From Bombus terrestris (lineage: Eukaryota > Arthropoda > Insecta > Hymenoptera > Apidae): 64,000 bases of DNA. Position 1 is the stretch's first letter. Every line of letters begins with the position of its first letter. The translations under genes were made by a program, and so were the position numbers. This document shows positions 25,301-37,527 of this stretch, one piece after another. Location: contig NC_063275.1 of NCBI RefSeq assembly GCF_910591885.1, forward strand, positions 2,778,501-2,842,500, given 5' to 3'. Below the pieces are notes generated by a model. The model made no database searches. It was given only the letters and a program-made list of their open reading frames with translations, and was not told the origin of the DNA.

Positions 25301-28300
25301 CCAGACGAGAAGAATGCTTACGTCTAACCCTGGGAGCGCCTGTCTATTTTTGACTCTTTAAGATGTACCATAGGATAATGCATCGGTAACAACGGCATGC
25401 AAACTTCAAACTCCACCGAACATATTTCTCAAATAATTTTCCGTGGTCCGTGAATCATTGTATTCCTAGAAAAAAGAGAAAAATGAATTTATATGAAATT
25501 CAAATTTATCTTATATCAGAATCGATTCTCTTTATTCACAAAATTTTCTTTATCGCGAGATCAATATCTACTGCTTTAAATGAAAAAGAACACATAATAC
25601 AGATATTGACTTGGTTGTTTGTGTTTTATATAATGGAACCTGTTATATATCATTCGTATGATAAATAAAATTTAAGAAGTAACAACATCGACTGTAAATA
25701 GTATTTTGTATAAGTTATAAAAATATGAGTTTGTGGATGTTCGTGCATTTATAGAAAACTAAGAAAAGGAAAAGTACAAAATTTGCAGAATGCATATAAT
25801 ATGAAAAAGTATAAAATATCCAAAAGTGTTATGAGATGTACTAGGTGAGAGAAATTCCTATTTAGGTTTCATTTTTTTAATCATTTTGATAAAAATCTAA
25901 ATTTACATAAATATTCACAGTTTATAAATGACTTAAAAAGTGTTTCTAATTTTTCATCAAAAGGATCAGAGAAAATATCTTGATATCTGTCCATTATTCA
26001 TGGTAGTGGGCATGAGTGCGCCGATCGATTCCGAATGTAAACGTTTTTTGCCGAGCTCACTATTCTATACTCTGTCCGTAGAACGCGAAGGCACGAACAA
26101 TTTCGTGCGCTTCAATCGATCGCTTTCTTACATGTTATTCTATCGATAAGTAAGCAGGCAGTACTACCCAGGCAACTAGAGTGACTAGCGACCCTCGTTT
26201 AACTAACTAGGGCGACGTTTTTGGTTTACTTGTTCCGCCATATATTCCCACATCAAGGATTGCTTTATGCGTCACCAAAATAAATCCATTAGAGTATCTT
26301 TAGTTTATTACATAACTGTTACTCGATTGAACTGACTGAAAACTTTTGTCTTTCTGTATTCTAGGTCTGGGTTAGGTCTAGGTTAGAACTGATCTCGAAT
26401 GCTAGTCACTACCTGTATATAGATAATCCATGACGATTGATTAAAAGGATTCATTAAAAGTTTTATTTGAACTTATTGATTTTATCAGGCTTATTACTAA
26501 TCTTTAAACTAAGAATGTTGAATAAATTGTTTTTTTGTTTTTTCATTTGACTTGATTTTAAAAGATTGTCTTTTCAAATAATTACAATTCTATTGACGTT
26601 TTATTCTTCATCAGTTTCGGCTGAAAAGGAAAAGTTATGAATTGTCATTAATGTATTATCCGTTTGTGGAACGACAAGCTAATAATCTAATTATCGGCGA
26701 CTTAAGAATATATTATTTCTTAATGATAGTGTGAAGTGTAATGAGTCGTTATGGTGAATCATAATGCTTAGTCGATGCCCGACCTTTGTTACAGCTGCTG
26801 GCAAATACCACTATGATGTATACGGATTCGTATGCAGTGTTGTAGCTTATTTATAATTTTACCGATTCGTCATCGAAATGGTAGGTCGTGTGACCTCGCG
26901 TACCCATTGCTGCTTTGTAGCTTACATCTGTCGAGAATTAGGTAGGTTTATTCAATTAATTTAAAATGCCCGTAATCGTTCTGGGGAGTTACATTATATT
27001 ACCATCAAATTATTAACCTAAAACGGATTATGTATAAAATTAATATAAGTTATGGTCAGCTATTGATATGAAAAGTATTGGCTGAAAAGTAGAAAGAGTG
27101 AGTATTCTTTTATCCATATTACTTACCGATAATTCAAATAACATTTCTTTTGAGTTACGTTGAATCATCATAGAATTCTCATGCATGTTGACTTTCTATA
27201 CAATATTATTCGTGTAAGGCGAAATTTGTTCGCAACAGGCATCCTTACGAATTCCAATGGTGTGTAATTATGTGTAATTTTTGGACTGTAATTAGGTGCC
27301 AAAAAAAATGCATTTTAATGTACACGTAGGGAGCACGTAGTTGGATCGTTTGATATTATTTAACATCACGATGCAAAACAGTGTTGTACGAAATTGTTAC
27401 AGAAATCCATGAAAACACCTGACCCGAAATAATCGCTCGAATCGAGATGAAGCACTGTGTAGCCTACTTTATTTTTGTTTAACTAACCTTTTCAAATAAC
27501 TCAAAAAACTCATCCTCTTCGAATTTTAATTTTTTTTACTTCACTTGTAGGATTAAATTGTTTTGTTATTATGAATGTGTTAAGTTTGTTCCAACATAGG
27601 TAGGGATAACCCTAGTGATTTTCCAAGAAAATTGTTAATGGGCTCATCTGATGTGGTTACTATGGAAACTTGAAGACGAAAAAAGATGGCGGAAGAATTT
27701 CTCTTGTTCTGTACTTGTCATTCAATCAATGAATTTGCTCCATCTTCGAAGATCTTACCCGCTCATTTTCTTTGTATGTGTTAGGTCGGAAGGTGTATTC
27801 CCATCAGAATTGCATGCGATCAAGTTAGATACTATTTCAGGCGGCAACCTGAATTTTGTTACGTCATTGAATTAGTCGAATTAAGTATGAAAATTACGCT
27901 CTTTGTAAAAGAGTAACCAGAGACTAAAAAAATTTTTTTTTTTATCAAAGTTTCCCTTATTCATTGAAGTTACGTGATAAAGGAGTCGTTTTGTATAGGT
28001 TGGGAAGTTTCATTATGTTTTTCACGTCTATCTGATGAAAGTCATTTAGAGAAGATTAAGTTGACAACTTTGTTGAAAAAGGCACTTTTATCTTCTATTA
28101 TAGACTACAAATCTTATTCACCTTTATAAATATTGGTATCTTCTGAACGTTTATGTTTGTTTAGCTACTGGCCTTTCCGATATCGGATTTCAAGCGCTGC
28201 CTGTCTCGTTTAGCTCGAGATAATATCGAAACTCGAGGACAAGACAGAAGGTTATGCTAGAGGAAAAATCACTTAAGTAACTCGTGTACGGAATTGGTTT

Positions 28301-31300
28301 TTGTTGGTTACGGTTAACAGATTTGGATATTTGTTGGTCTTGTTAAATGACTAACTTTCTGTTAATTCTAAGTCAATTGATAACTTCTGTTAATTCTAAG
28401 TCGATTGATAACTTCTTTCCAATGCTTATGGGACTCATCGATATTGTTCATTTTGTAGATCAAACCTTTTAATCTGAATAATATTTGATTTAATCACTCA
28501 GAATAATTTCTTGTAAACATTTTATATCACTAAAACCGAACAATTTGTATATTACGTGCTTTTATATATTCGTGTATACGTACTTTTTCCAAGAATTATA
28601 AAACATGTACGAAGTTATTCAATTCCTCAGTAGTTTTACTTATCTGCTGGACTTATTGGAGCAGAAAAATTGTAATGTATTCCTATTGGAAAAACTCTCT
28701 AGCTCTACTCTCTTACATCAGGCTGATGAGTTTATCAGAAGATGCAACGACTGTCTTTTAAGCGACCCATATTTGAAATTCATTTATCTTCTAAGCTTGT
28801 TGGTTAGCATGCGAGTGAATTAATGTGACAAAATTGGATGGACATAGAAACTTCATGTGCAAATTGAGTTCGTGATAAATATGCTTGGTTATTATGTGAA
28901 AAATTTGGTCATTTATTCAGCCTGCTAACTTCATTCATATTTAGAATCTGAAATGAAAAATAATAATATATAAGTTGAATAAAACATAATAAATAAGATG
29001 AATAACTCATTTTTGAAACTTGAATTAACATTGCTTTAACTCTTTAATTGCACGAATCATATGCTTATTTTTTCTTTGAACGAGTTCAGTGGTTTCAACT
29101 TTATAATGGTTAGAAATTTTCGACCTTTGACACTGTCAGAATGGTAGAACGTCTTTATGTGCATTGGCTATCTTACGTTTGTGCTTTATCTCGCGAGTAT
29201 GTGCAAGTCCAATTTGCCAAATTGCGTCCTAGATCACGGAGCGTTCCAATTTCTGCGTCCTCCATCGTGTTCTTTATATTTTTGCATAAAGAGACGTCCG
29301 AAGATTTTCCGACTCCTCTCGCATGAGTTCCTGTGAGCGTTCCACATGGAACTCGGTATCTCCAGGCCAAACAAAAAACGATACTGCGTAGTTCCAGTTC
29401 GGTCCAGTTGGAGGCAGTTCGTTGTGCGAATACAATAAGTCCTCTTCTGCCGGAATATTTTTACTTCGAATTAAATGTACATTTAAGTTTGTTTCTAAAA
29501 CAGATAAATTATGGAAAAGCATTAGCTACCATTACAATTCTTTTGTTTAAAATTATAAATTATAAACCTTTAATATTTTTGTGATAATATTTAGGTTAGG
29601 TTTTCCAACAATCATTTCTAGGGAAAAATAAATAAATAAAATAAATAAAAGTCAACTATGATGTTAATAAAATTAAGGAAATATAATCTAAAGGGTTATT
29701 CAATTTCGAAGGCATTTGGTCATTTTTGGTAGAATTCCAAAGGTCGAGTTTGCTAACGTTATTAAAACCGTCAAAGATCGATTCTGCGTCAGTGGTGCCA
29801 TTAGATGTCGCATGGTCGGTCACGCGGTAACAGTTTGAATTACGAATGAACGCCAGGTTTCCAACTCCCTTTTACAACCGCGCCTAGATAGAGCCACATA
29901 ATTCTGCAATATAGTCACTTCTGATGCTTAGGGTTATACGGCACGTGTTCTTCGTGCTATCGATCCCTTTTCCATCCTACTCTGCGTTCTAGTACACCTC
30001 CGACTTTGTAAACAGAGTGGCTCGTCTTGTTCTTTATCTTATCCGTTTTCTCTATAAACTTCTGACGCTTCACATCTTTCTCTTTGTTCTTTCTATCTCT
30101 CTTATAAAATTTCGTAATTAAAAACTTACATTATAAATTCGCTAAACAACTGGCGATGATCTTCAATCTAGAAATAACTGTTGAAATAAAGGTCATTAGA
30201 TTATATTCCTAATATAATTGCTTTACGTAAATGTTTAAATTGCAAACAATCATCGATTCTTATAGGCGTCTCTTGGTCGCGGTATATTCTTAAATCGGTT
30301 AACAAGGAAGGCAGAAGCCAGTAAAGCCACTTTATAGGTCAGCCCGATGTGTTTGTGATTATCAGTCTCTTTTCCCTGAGCCTGCATGCATTATAATTTC
30401 ATCTGGTCGAGTTGGTGTCTACGAGGACGACGGGGTGTTGTAAAAGAATAAATCGCTAAAAATAAATAGGAATTGCCGAGCGTGTATGTCCTCTGCCCCG
30501 TGGAACCGGATCAACGTGTTCGTTACCGATGTTCCTGCATTCTTGCTGCTGCACTGTCGTAATTGACTTTTTGGCGCCGGCCGGTTCCGACTCGCCGTTG
30601 CGAGTCCATCGACTAAAGTGCTATTTTCTACCGAATCTGAAGTGAAGAAAGCCATGTTCGATGCATAGCAGGAAAATTCCTTCTTTAGCCTCTTTTATTT
30701 ATTATTATTTAGCTTATTTCCTTTCTGGATTCCGTATACTATGCAAAATTACTCCGTATACTCAAGCAAAAATAACCAGGAAGAATCTAGGGACATTTTG
30801 AAGAAATTTTAGAAAGCGATTATACGTATATATAATGAAGATTTAGTAATTATTCGTTTACGATTAAGAATATAAAATAAACATAAAAGTACTTAAACAC
30901 TTACTATGAATGGAACTTTAATGAATTTATTATGCGTAGTACGGAAAATATTTTTAAATTTTATTAGCACTGTATTGAGACAAGACTATCATGTTATTGG
31001 GAAAATTCGAAACGAGTCTGAAACATATTTTGAATAATTCAAAAAATTTTCTATGCTAAGTGTCTGAATACTATCATGAGCCACTGTAAGTAATATAAAT
31101 TGTTTTCTTAAAGAAGGAAATATTTATAAAAAAATACAACGTTAGAATAACACTACTATAAGCCGATTTCAAAGTTCTACAAGGAAAAGTTATCATATAG
31201 TATAATACATTATGCAGCACCATGATGTGCTTAATAACTAGGAAACCTTAAAATTAAATCTCGATTGATCACGTGCGATCCGACCTTATGTTGAAAAAGC

Positions 31301-34300
31301 CTGCCATAGACTTAGCAAAAGAATGACTATATCTCTTCAAGAACAGCACACTCGTGATCCGTTCCTCGTAGAAACCAAATGCTCGTACAAGTCATTATCT
31401 CCTGATGGTTGTTGTCGTACATCCCTTGATGTGTGCTCGTATGTTCTTCCCGATAAAGTAACCTACAAGGGAGCATCGGTCGTGCACGAGAATCAACCTT
31501 GGTCGATCGAGTGTAGCGACTTGAAGCCGGACGATATGATCAGATGGACCAGAAACGGACAATCGTTGGAACCAGAGCTGGCTAGTGGTCAGCTGACGGT
31601 TCAATCGCCGGTGGGAACAGGAAGCAGCACTCTGCGAGCAATGCATGCCACGGATAGCCATCATGGGGACTATAAATGCACGCAAGACAGCGACGAGTTA
31701 TTCCATCTATGGATAAATTTTGGTTCGTATATGTCGAGCTCCCTTCGCTTATAAATTTTAGACTGTGGATTTTAATGCGTTTTTAGGGAATTTGGAAGTG
31801 TAGAATTTACAGAATGCGCATAATATGAATAATGTATGAAATATCCAATGTGTATAGTATTTCTATAATATTTGGCAGGCGAAACAATTTCTATTTTTTT
31901 TTAATTATATTTTTAAAAATATGAATTTGTATAAAAATCGGCAGTCTATTTATATTTTGCTATAATATTACGCTATTTATACTTATATTCTGCTGTAATG
32001 TTGTATATTTATTTACATGCGATACTGCCCGCATAAACGTCTAAATGTTTGTTCGTCTTGAGTCTTTATCTTCATTAGGGGCCTGTTCCACAATTTCTGG
32101 ATCAGTTTACACACGTTCCAACATATTTCAGTGTGTATAGGTTGCTTAATCTACATTTGTTTTCGCGCATTGTAGTTCTCAGAATATATACGCAACGAGT
32201 ACGGTATCGCCACGTAGATTTATTCAACTATCTCTTGGAATTGTCTCTTTTCTTATGCATTTATGGGAAATCTGAAGGTGCAAAAATTCACTCAATGCAT
32301 ATAATATACAAAAATGTATAAAATATCCAGAGTAGATATTATTATATCTGGTAGATGAAATAAATTTCTATTTACGTTTTATTTCTTTCGTTACGTTTAT
32401 AAAAATACAATAATGCATAAAAATCCGTAGTCTATCCATATAAAATAAATATGTGTGTCAAACACGATGAAGAGAGATACTAGGGATTTTTAAAAATTGC
32501 TTTTCGATAACTGGCCAACTTAATGAAGCACTATCATAATTATGTATCCAGGTACGATCTGTAAATGTTTATTCGGGCAGTATTGTAACTATTTTTTAAA
32601 TATTTACGTACCTTGATTGCATTTTGTGCTTGTCTGTGTATGCATTTTGAATAATACTTGTTTGTCTCTCCTGTATGTAAATGTAACATAATAAATGCTT
32701 ATATAATTCTTATTGCACACCAGGATGTGGAATGTTAATTTTAAGAGTAATTGAAGGTGTAACAGAAGATTACAGTCTGTTTGAAATCAACTGGAAGTCG
32801 CTTTAACACTGTATGCCCGCAACATGTGTATAATTTGAGAAGCTTTCTCCATTCTTCAACTGTATTATGGGATACAACACAAATATTGCGTTAATTTGCA
32901 CAAACCAGATTCATATTAATGAATGTATTGACATAACTTATACAATTATTATATAAAACTATTTTCATTGTTCAAGTATTATTGGACAAACTATAGCAAA
33001 AGCGTGATTTTGAAGGATCTTCTTATTTTTGTTTAAGTATCAAGCATATTCTTTTTTCAAGTCTCAGTATTTTAAGATAGCCTTATAGAGCAATATACCG
33101 CAGGCGGTTGTTTCTAAATAGGTACCTGTCCGAGTTTCAGGTGTCATCACTGTCCTAGATTCGAATTTGTTGAAATTGCGATACCTGTAAATTTCTCGAA
33201 TCGATGAAGAGTCATATCGCTAATGACTATCCACCGACTGTCATCGATCAATCCTTCATTCATTAACCCATACGAAAGTTCAGAATTCACTCTGGGATTA
33301 GGATTATGAATCTAATGATGTTCGCCCGTTGTTCGAGCTTCTAAGTATATTTGTTTATGTGAATGATCATTAGTAATAGTAATAATAATTATATACAGTA
33401 TATATATAGTATACATAGTAATAATACATATATTATACATAGTAATAATAATTATTTGAGATACTCAGTCTTTTTCACACGTTATCACATGGTGAAACGT
33501 ATTTTATGACTTGTACAATTAACGTGGAGCTCTATACTATTGTACTCTTTTCTGATGACGCATGGATTTATGACTATGTAGTGGTACAAACGTAAATGAT
33601 AATTAATCGCGACTAATAACCATCCTTGGCTTGTTAGTGCTTGTTACTGCTTTTATTGACTGTATCATATGAGATGGAACAATGGTCCAGAGAGTACAAC
33701 TGCTGGTGGAAATTGCTGTGACTAAACAGAGTGCGTTTCTTATAATCGTATATGTACAGCTTATCCATTTCGAGGATACAGTAGTATTCAAACTACGAAG
33801 TATTAAAATACATTTAGAAACCTTGTATGAATATATAATGGAATATATATATATATGTAAAATGTATTTGTACACCACTATATTTATTTTTGTATTTATA
33901 TACCTACTGGTTAATTAATTACACTGTAAGTAATTTCATATCATTTGATAATGCTTTCATATAATTCAAAATTTGATATTACTGAAATATAATGTAGAAC
34001 CTAATAAAAAAACGTGTCATGGGAAAATAAGGGTGTGCACAGATATATGTACATGATGTACAAATACTTTTTCTAGCCACTGTATTATGTGTTATATAAA
34101 ACATTTTAAATAACATTAACACTGTAAGGAAATACGATTATCATGGGTGTATTGGTAAAGGTTGAAACAAATGTAAAAATGTACATAGAAACTACAAAAT
34201 ATTTGGTCAAACTACACATATATTTCCCAGAGAGCACAAAAATATTTAAACAATCAATTATTCGTTATATTAATAAGCCACAATATCCAGTGGGACTATC

Positions 34301-37300
34301 TTTAACGCTTACTATATGTTTAGCATTGTATATACTAATTTTTTGCTAAATATATATTTGCAGTAAACGTCTTAGACGTTCAATATACATTATCAGATTG
34401 CTTTCAAATTTAACCAATATAATCATCTCATTCATATCAACTATAGTGTTAATGATATTTCAAAATATTTCATATAACACATACATTATGTAGATAAATA
34501 TAATTCTTTATAGTAAATGTTCAAGTACTTTCATCAATTGATATATATATATAATCTTCAGATACCTGTTCTATATACCAGTTTCATGATGTAATTCAAA
34601 CGTTACAGTGTTTTGCTATCCATTTATATTACTGCTACTGTTTGTTTGCAATTCTTATCGTAGCGAGGCGTTTATTGTCCCGCGAGTGGAGGAGCTTCGA
34701 AAGCCTTGAGTACATTATTTCATTCTTGCAGCTGCCAGTATCTAACCGTACATGTATTTCCAATTATTTCTTAATATGATAATATTCGTGCCAATTTCGA
34801 ATTTAATGACGCTTGAAGATTCTTAGAACTTGAAGATTATTAGAAGGATAAAGATGCAATTAGATTTATCTCTGTGTAAAACTGTTCTGCTAATAAAACA
34901 TTAGCTGACTGTGTTAAGGAAATTGCTGTGTAAAGAAAATCTTTCAAATGCGTACCTTGCATGGAATAAACAATACATTAAGAATCTCTTTATTTTTATT
35001 TGTTTAATTAGTGGACTCATAAGGTATTTGAGCGAAGCATAGATTTTGTACTTTTTGGTAAATAATATCAAACAATATATGTATTTTGAAACTGCTAGTA
35101 TATTAAAAAACTGTATTAAAGAAGATATAAGATATAAAGATCTACAGATTGTTTTATCCGGGAGTAAATCGATTGTCATGTTGTTTCTGTTAAAAATTCG
35201 AAAGATAACGATGGTCTGGACTGTTCTGATAAGAAATACTATTAAAGATAAGAAACGTAGGATCTTGAATACCTTGAGAAATTTTGAAAAATATGTTATA
35301 TAATTCGCATTACGAGTTCAAATTGAATTTCTAAACTCGGAGAAACAACTGAAGTTATTTTTGTTTTACTAAACAAAAATTGTGAAATTAACAAGCGTAT
35401 GAACTGATGTTTCTTTGTGCTATGCAAATAGCATAGTAAGTTTGTTATTTAATGTCATCTTATGTGAAGAAGAATAAATAACTTTTGATATGAAGTAACA
35501 ATTTGGTTTTTTTATGAGACAGATAAGAAGATCAGAATACTTACATCCACGGATGTTCCAATGACATTAGAATGCGCAAACAAAAGTGCAGGAGAAAAGC
35601 TGCAATGGTTTAAGCAAGATGTTCCCATCCATAAAGCATTAGCTGGTAACGAAGATTTAATTAAACTGGATAACGAAACAGGTACCTTGGAAGTTTTGAA
35701 GATCTCAGAAGCTGTGTACGGAAATTATACTTGTAAAGGAACCAATTATACCACAAAGTACGGGATCGTACGTAAGTATAACCTTAAAATCCTTATTCTT
35801 AAGGGTTTCGATCCTTTCTACAATACAAAACCTGCCTTCCTTCTTCTTTTTAGTTTTTAAATTTAATTTTAGTCGAATATTTATTATTTTCATTTTATTT
35901 TGTTTTTTTTATAACAATATTGTTAAATATTATATCATCTTTGAAAAATAATCTTTTACAGAGACTCCAGAATTTTGATATATTTTTTACTATATTTAAT
36001 TTTTCTATTAATTTGTTTACAATATTAAGAGTCTTGTTTATTTGCAGCAAAACCTACTGCATACCTTCCTGATTCAACAAGTGTGGTGGAAGGAGAGAAG
36101 TTGCATTTAACATGTGCCGGTAAACAGAGTCCTGGTATTAAGGTATCATGGACATTTGGAAACCAGAATTACACGCGCAGCGCTGGTCGCGTTAAACTCG
36201 GATGGGACCATGAAAGAAATATCTACGGAGCCGTCTTAATGGTTGAGAATATCGAGATGGACGATCGTGGTAACGTTTCTTGTAGGGTATCCTATAACTG
36301 GTCCGATACTGCTGAATCTCACGTGGCAGAGGCCCAAACATTCCTCAGGGTCAAAGACAAGCTCGCCGCACTCTGGCCCTTCTTAGGCATTTGCGCAGAG
36401 GTTATTGTTCTGTGCGCTATTATCCTAGTCTATGAGAAGAAACGAAACAAGGCTGAACTTGAGGAATCTGATACTGATCAGAGTCCTGACACGTATGTAT
36501 ATTCTTCACTTTTACTTGTTTCTTATTCAGTCTTAGATAATTATGGCAGTATAGTGTTTTCTCAATTTTGATTATTTCATTCTAGCCCATCTTGTAAAAG
36601 AAGCCTTTTTTATTTCATTACTAAAACAAGCAATCTTAATAATCTTAATAATAAAATCTAATATACTTTTTATTATTTCGTTAGGAAACCATTAAATTTA
36701 AAAACTTCTTTTTTAAAAAAAGCTGGAGTCAAATAGTCTAAGTTGAAAAAGTTGATATACTGCAGAGTTACTAAGATTCAAACTTGAAAATCTGTTTGAA
36801 ATTTATTTATTAATATATACAGGGATCCGGGTACAAGCACAGGAGACGATAGACTAGAATACTATATACCACTGCGCGGACCTCTTCCACCCTCTAAACT
36901 TCCTGTCGATTCCCCTGACACGTCACCGACGTCGAAAATCCCAGGTCACAGGACGATCCAGTTGAATTCCTTAACCAAAAAACCACGCCGTTTGTCTGCA
37001 CCGGCGCGGTTGTATCCCTCTCGCTATTACTTTAAATCTTTCCCTCTGAAGTCGTGCCATCGCTTTCAGCTTTACTGGCGCTTACTCAGAAAATTGAAAG
37101 TAAAGATATATGAACGCAAAAATTTTTATTTAAAGAGTACGAAGCGTACAGTTAAATATTCTTTAAACTATGCTTGAAACTTCTTTATATAGATAGATTA
37201 TTTCATAAGTAGGTGGTCGAATATTTAGATTACATCAATATGGAATTATCTCAGAAATATTCTTATAACTATTTTCATATTTTTTAAAGCAAATAAGTTA

Positions 37301-37527
37301 AATATTTAAATTTTCTTATAGTGTTACCAATTCTTAAAAAATCTTGTACAAAATAATACGTTACCACATATTGATTAGCGTATCCGTGTCCCGTCTCATC
37401 CGTGTATGACTCATTCTCGTGACCAGTTTCACCTTCGAATAGTATTAACTGTTTAATAATTGGTTTTATCTCGTCCCGTAGCAAGCCAACACCCAACAAG
37501 GATTCTGACGTTAGGCAAAGAAAATGA
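22385..37527 (+). CDS. Bsg: basigin (immunoglobulin-superfamily membrane protein)
   Basis: Coding exons 22385-22457 (signal peptide, cleaved near VQA at residue 24), optional 31459-31722, 35523-35771 (Ig), 36048-36492 (Ig plus transmembrane) and 37482-37527. Phases 1,1,1,2 agree throughout: 270 aa without the optional exon, 358 aa with it. In the short form, residues 213-235 are the membrane helix, with Pro218 and the buried Glu225 that mark basigins, followed by YEKKRNKAELEESDTDQSP and a C-terminus DVRQRK. Basigins chaperone monocarboxylate transporters to the surface, and in flies act in cell architecture and neuron-glia contact. N-x-S/T sites in the Ig domains fit a glycoprotein. The 9-kb first intron contains repeats but no supported exon. 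Leader and intron 1 are listed separately. Confidence 0.93.
22824..22920. mobile_element. 97-bp inverted-repeat element with TAA target duplication
   Basis: Begins AGGTGCCTTCAGACAATCAA and ends TTGATAGTCTGAGGGCACGT; the ends are inverted repeats (GTGCC-TCAGAC-ATCAAT with few mismatches). TAA flanks both sides (22821-22823 and 22921-22923), the target size of PIF/Harbinger elements. The interior is itself partly self-complementary (ATTGTCAATAT against ATATTGATAAT), so nearly the whole element can fold as one hairpin. Confidence 0.7.
24753..24872 (+). repeat. 60-bp tandem duplication
   Basis: Two head-to-tail units of 60 bp (24753-24812 and 24813-24872), beginning TTGTTCCTTTCAAGGTCATA. Apart from the junction they differ by about one base (AGAACG against AGAATG), so the duplication is recent and could vary between individuals. 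Confidence 0.93.
25727..25924. mobile_element. 200-bp MITE family A, copy 3
   Basis: Left end GTTTGTGGATGTTCGTGCAT, interior TTGCAGAATGCATATAATATG and AAAGTATAAAATATCC, right end ACATAAATATTCACAGTTTA. More degraded at its termini than the copies at 2975 and 31759. Confidence 0.65.
28357..28412 (+). repeat. 28-bp tandem duplication
   Basis: Two units beginning TTCTGTTAATTCTAAGTC, differing at one position (CAATTG against CGATTG), followed by the start of a third (TTCT). Confidence 0.9.
30880..31088 (-). mobile_element. Tc1/mariner-like short element, copy 3 (reverse)
   Basis: The shortest and most complete copy, about 209 bp. The right edge reads AAGTGTCTGAATACTATCAT then GAGCCACTGTA; the left edge has AAAAGTACTTAAACACTTAC, its inverted partner. 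Read on the minus strand, the interior matches the copies at 1.2 and 34 kb (GACTCGTTTCGAA, TTTTCCCAATAA, ACAGTGCTAATAAAATTTA). Confidence 0.65.
31459..31722 (+). CDS. Bsg: optional extra Ig exon of basigin
   Basis: 264 bp (88 codons) with phase 1 at both ends, so it can be skipped in frame. Acceptor follows CCCGATAAAG; the split codon becomes Val right after the signal peptide Ala24. It encodes an Ig-fold: VTYKGASVVHENQ, SIECSDLKPDDMIRWTRNGQ (Cys then Trp), and HGDYKCTQ (the D-x-G/Y-x-C motif). The donor G|GTTCGT is weak, which fits optional use. Vertebrate basigin has an equivalent optional first Ig domain in its retinal isoform. An open frame continues upstream to 31323, so an alternative start cannot be ruled out. 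Confidence 0.75.
31759..31948. mobile_element. 200-bp MITE family A, copy 4
   Basis: The best-bounded copy. It starts TAGACTGTGGATTTT and ends AAAATCGGCAGTCTA: inverted termini whose outer TAGACTG/CAGTCTA match exactly, consistent with TA target sites. It lies 37 bp downstream of the optional Ig exon's donor site. Confidence 0.8.
32241..32434. mobile_element. 200-bp MITE family A, copy 5
   Basis: Same orientation as copy 4 and 290 bp beyond it. The interior ATGTATAAAATATCCAGAGTA and right end ATGCATAAAAATCCGTAGTCTA are clear; the left terminus has lost its outer bases (CTTATGCATTTATGGGAAAT remains). Confidence 0.7.
34050..34545. mobile_element. Tc1/mariner-like elements, copy 4 (mosaic)
   Basis: At 34055-34086 there is an end-like TACAAATACTTTTTCTAGCC plus ACTGTA, and from about 34110 a second element runs to 34545 (AAATGTTCAAGTACTTTCAT). 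The interior has AGATTGCTTTCAAATTTAAC and AATAATCA-like blocks shared with copy 1, and ATTAATAAGCCACAATAT shared with copy 2. Two nested or adjacent insertions are likely. Confidence 0.5.
36823..37177 (+). CDS. Bsg: alternative basigin last exon (different cytoplasmic tail)
   Basis: The acceptor TATATACAG precedes an open frame in the correct phase (2) to follow the transmembrane exon at 36492. It would replace the conserved DVRQRK tail by about 118 residues: TDPGTSTGDDRLEYYIPLRG, a Pro/Ser-rich stretch (LPPSKLPVDSPDTSPTSKIP), then a very basic Lys/Arg/Tyr-rich end (KSTKRTVKYSLNYA, stop at 37175-37177). The first third looks like genuine coding sequence. A possible donor at CCCAG|GTCACA (about 36943) could instead make a shorter internal exon that shifts the frame of the last exon. 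It is inferred from frame only. Confidence 0.5.

Larger units (their letters stand above)
22458..31458 (+). other. basigin intron 1
   Basis: About 9 kb. Contains a 97-bp inverted-repeat element (22824), a 60-bp tandem duplication (24753), a 28-bp duplication (28357), one family-A MITE (25727) and a reverse-oriented Tc1-like element (30880). Short open frames at 27651-27875, 29141-29584 and 30419-30655 show no domain, no consistent splice sites and no family resemblance, and were not called. Confidence 0.7.
31949..35522 (+). other. basigin intron 2 (after the optional Ig exon)
   Basis: AT-rich intron with a MITE at 32241, a Tc1-like mosaic at 34050-34545 and no supported exon. The frames at 33603-33918 and 34901-35303 on either strand are AT-driven. 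Confidence 0.65.
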
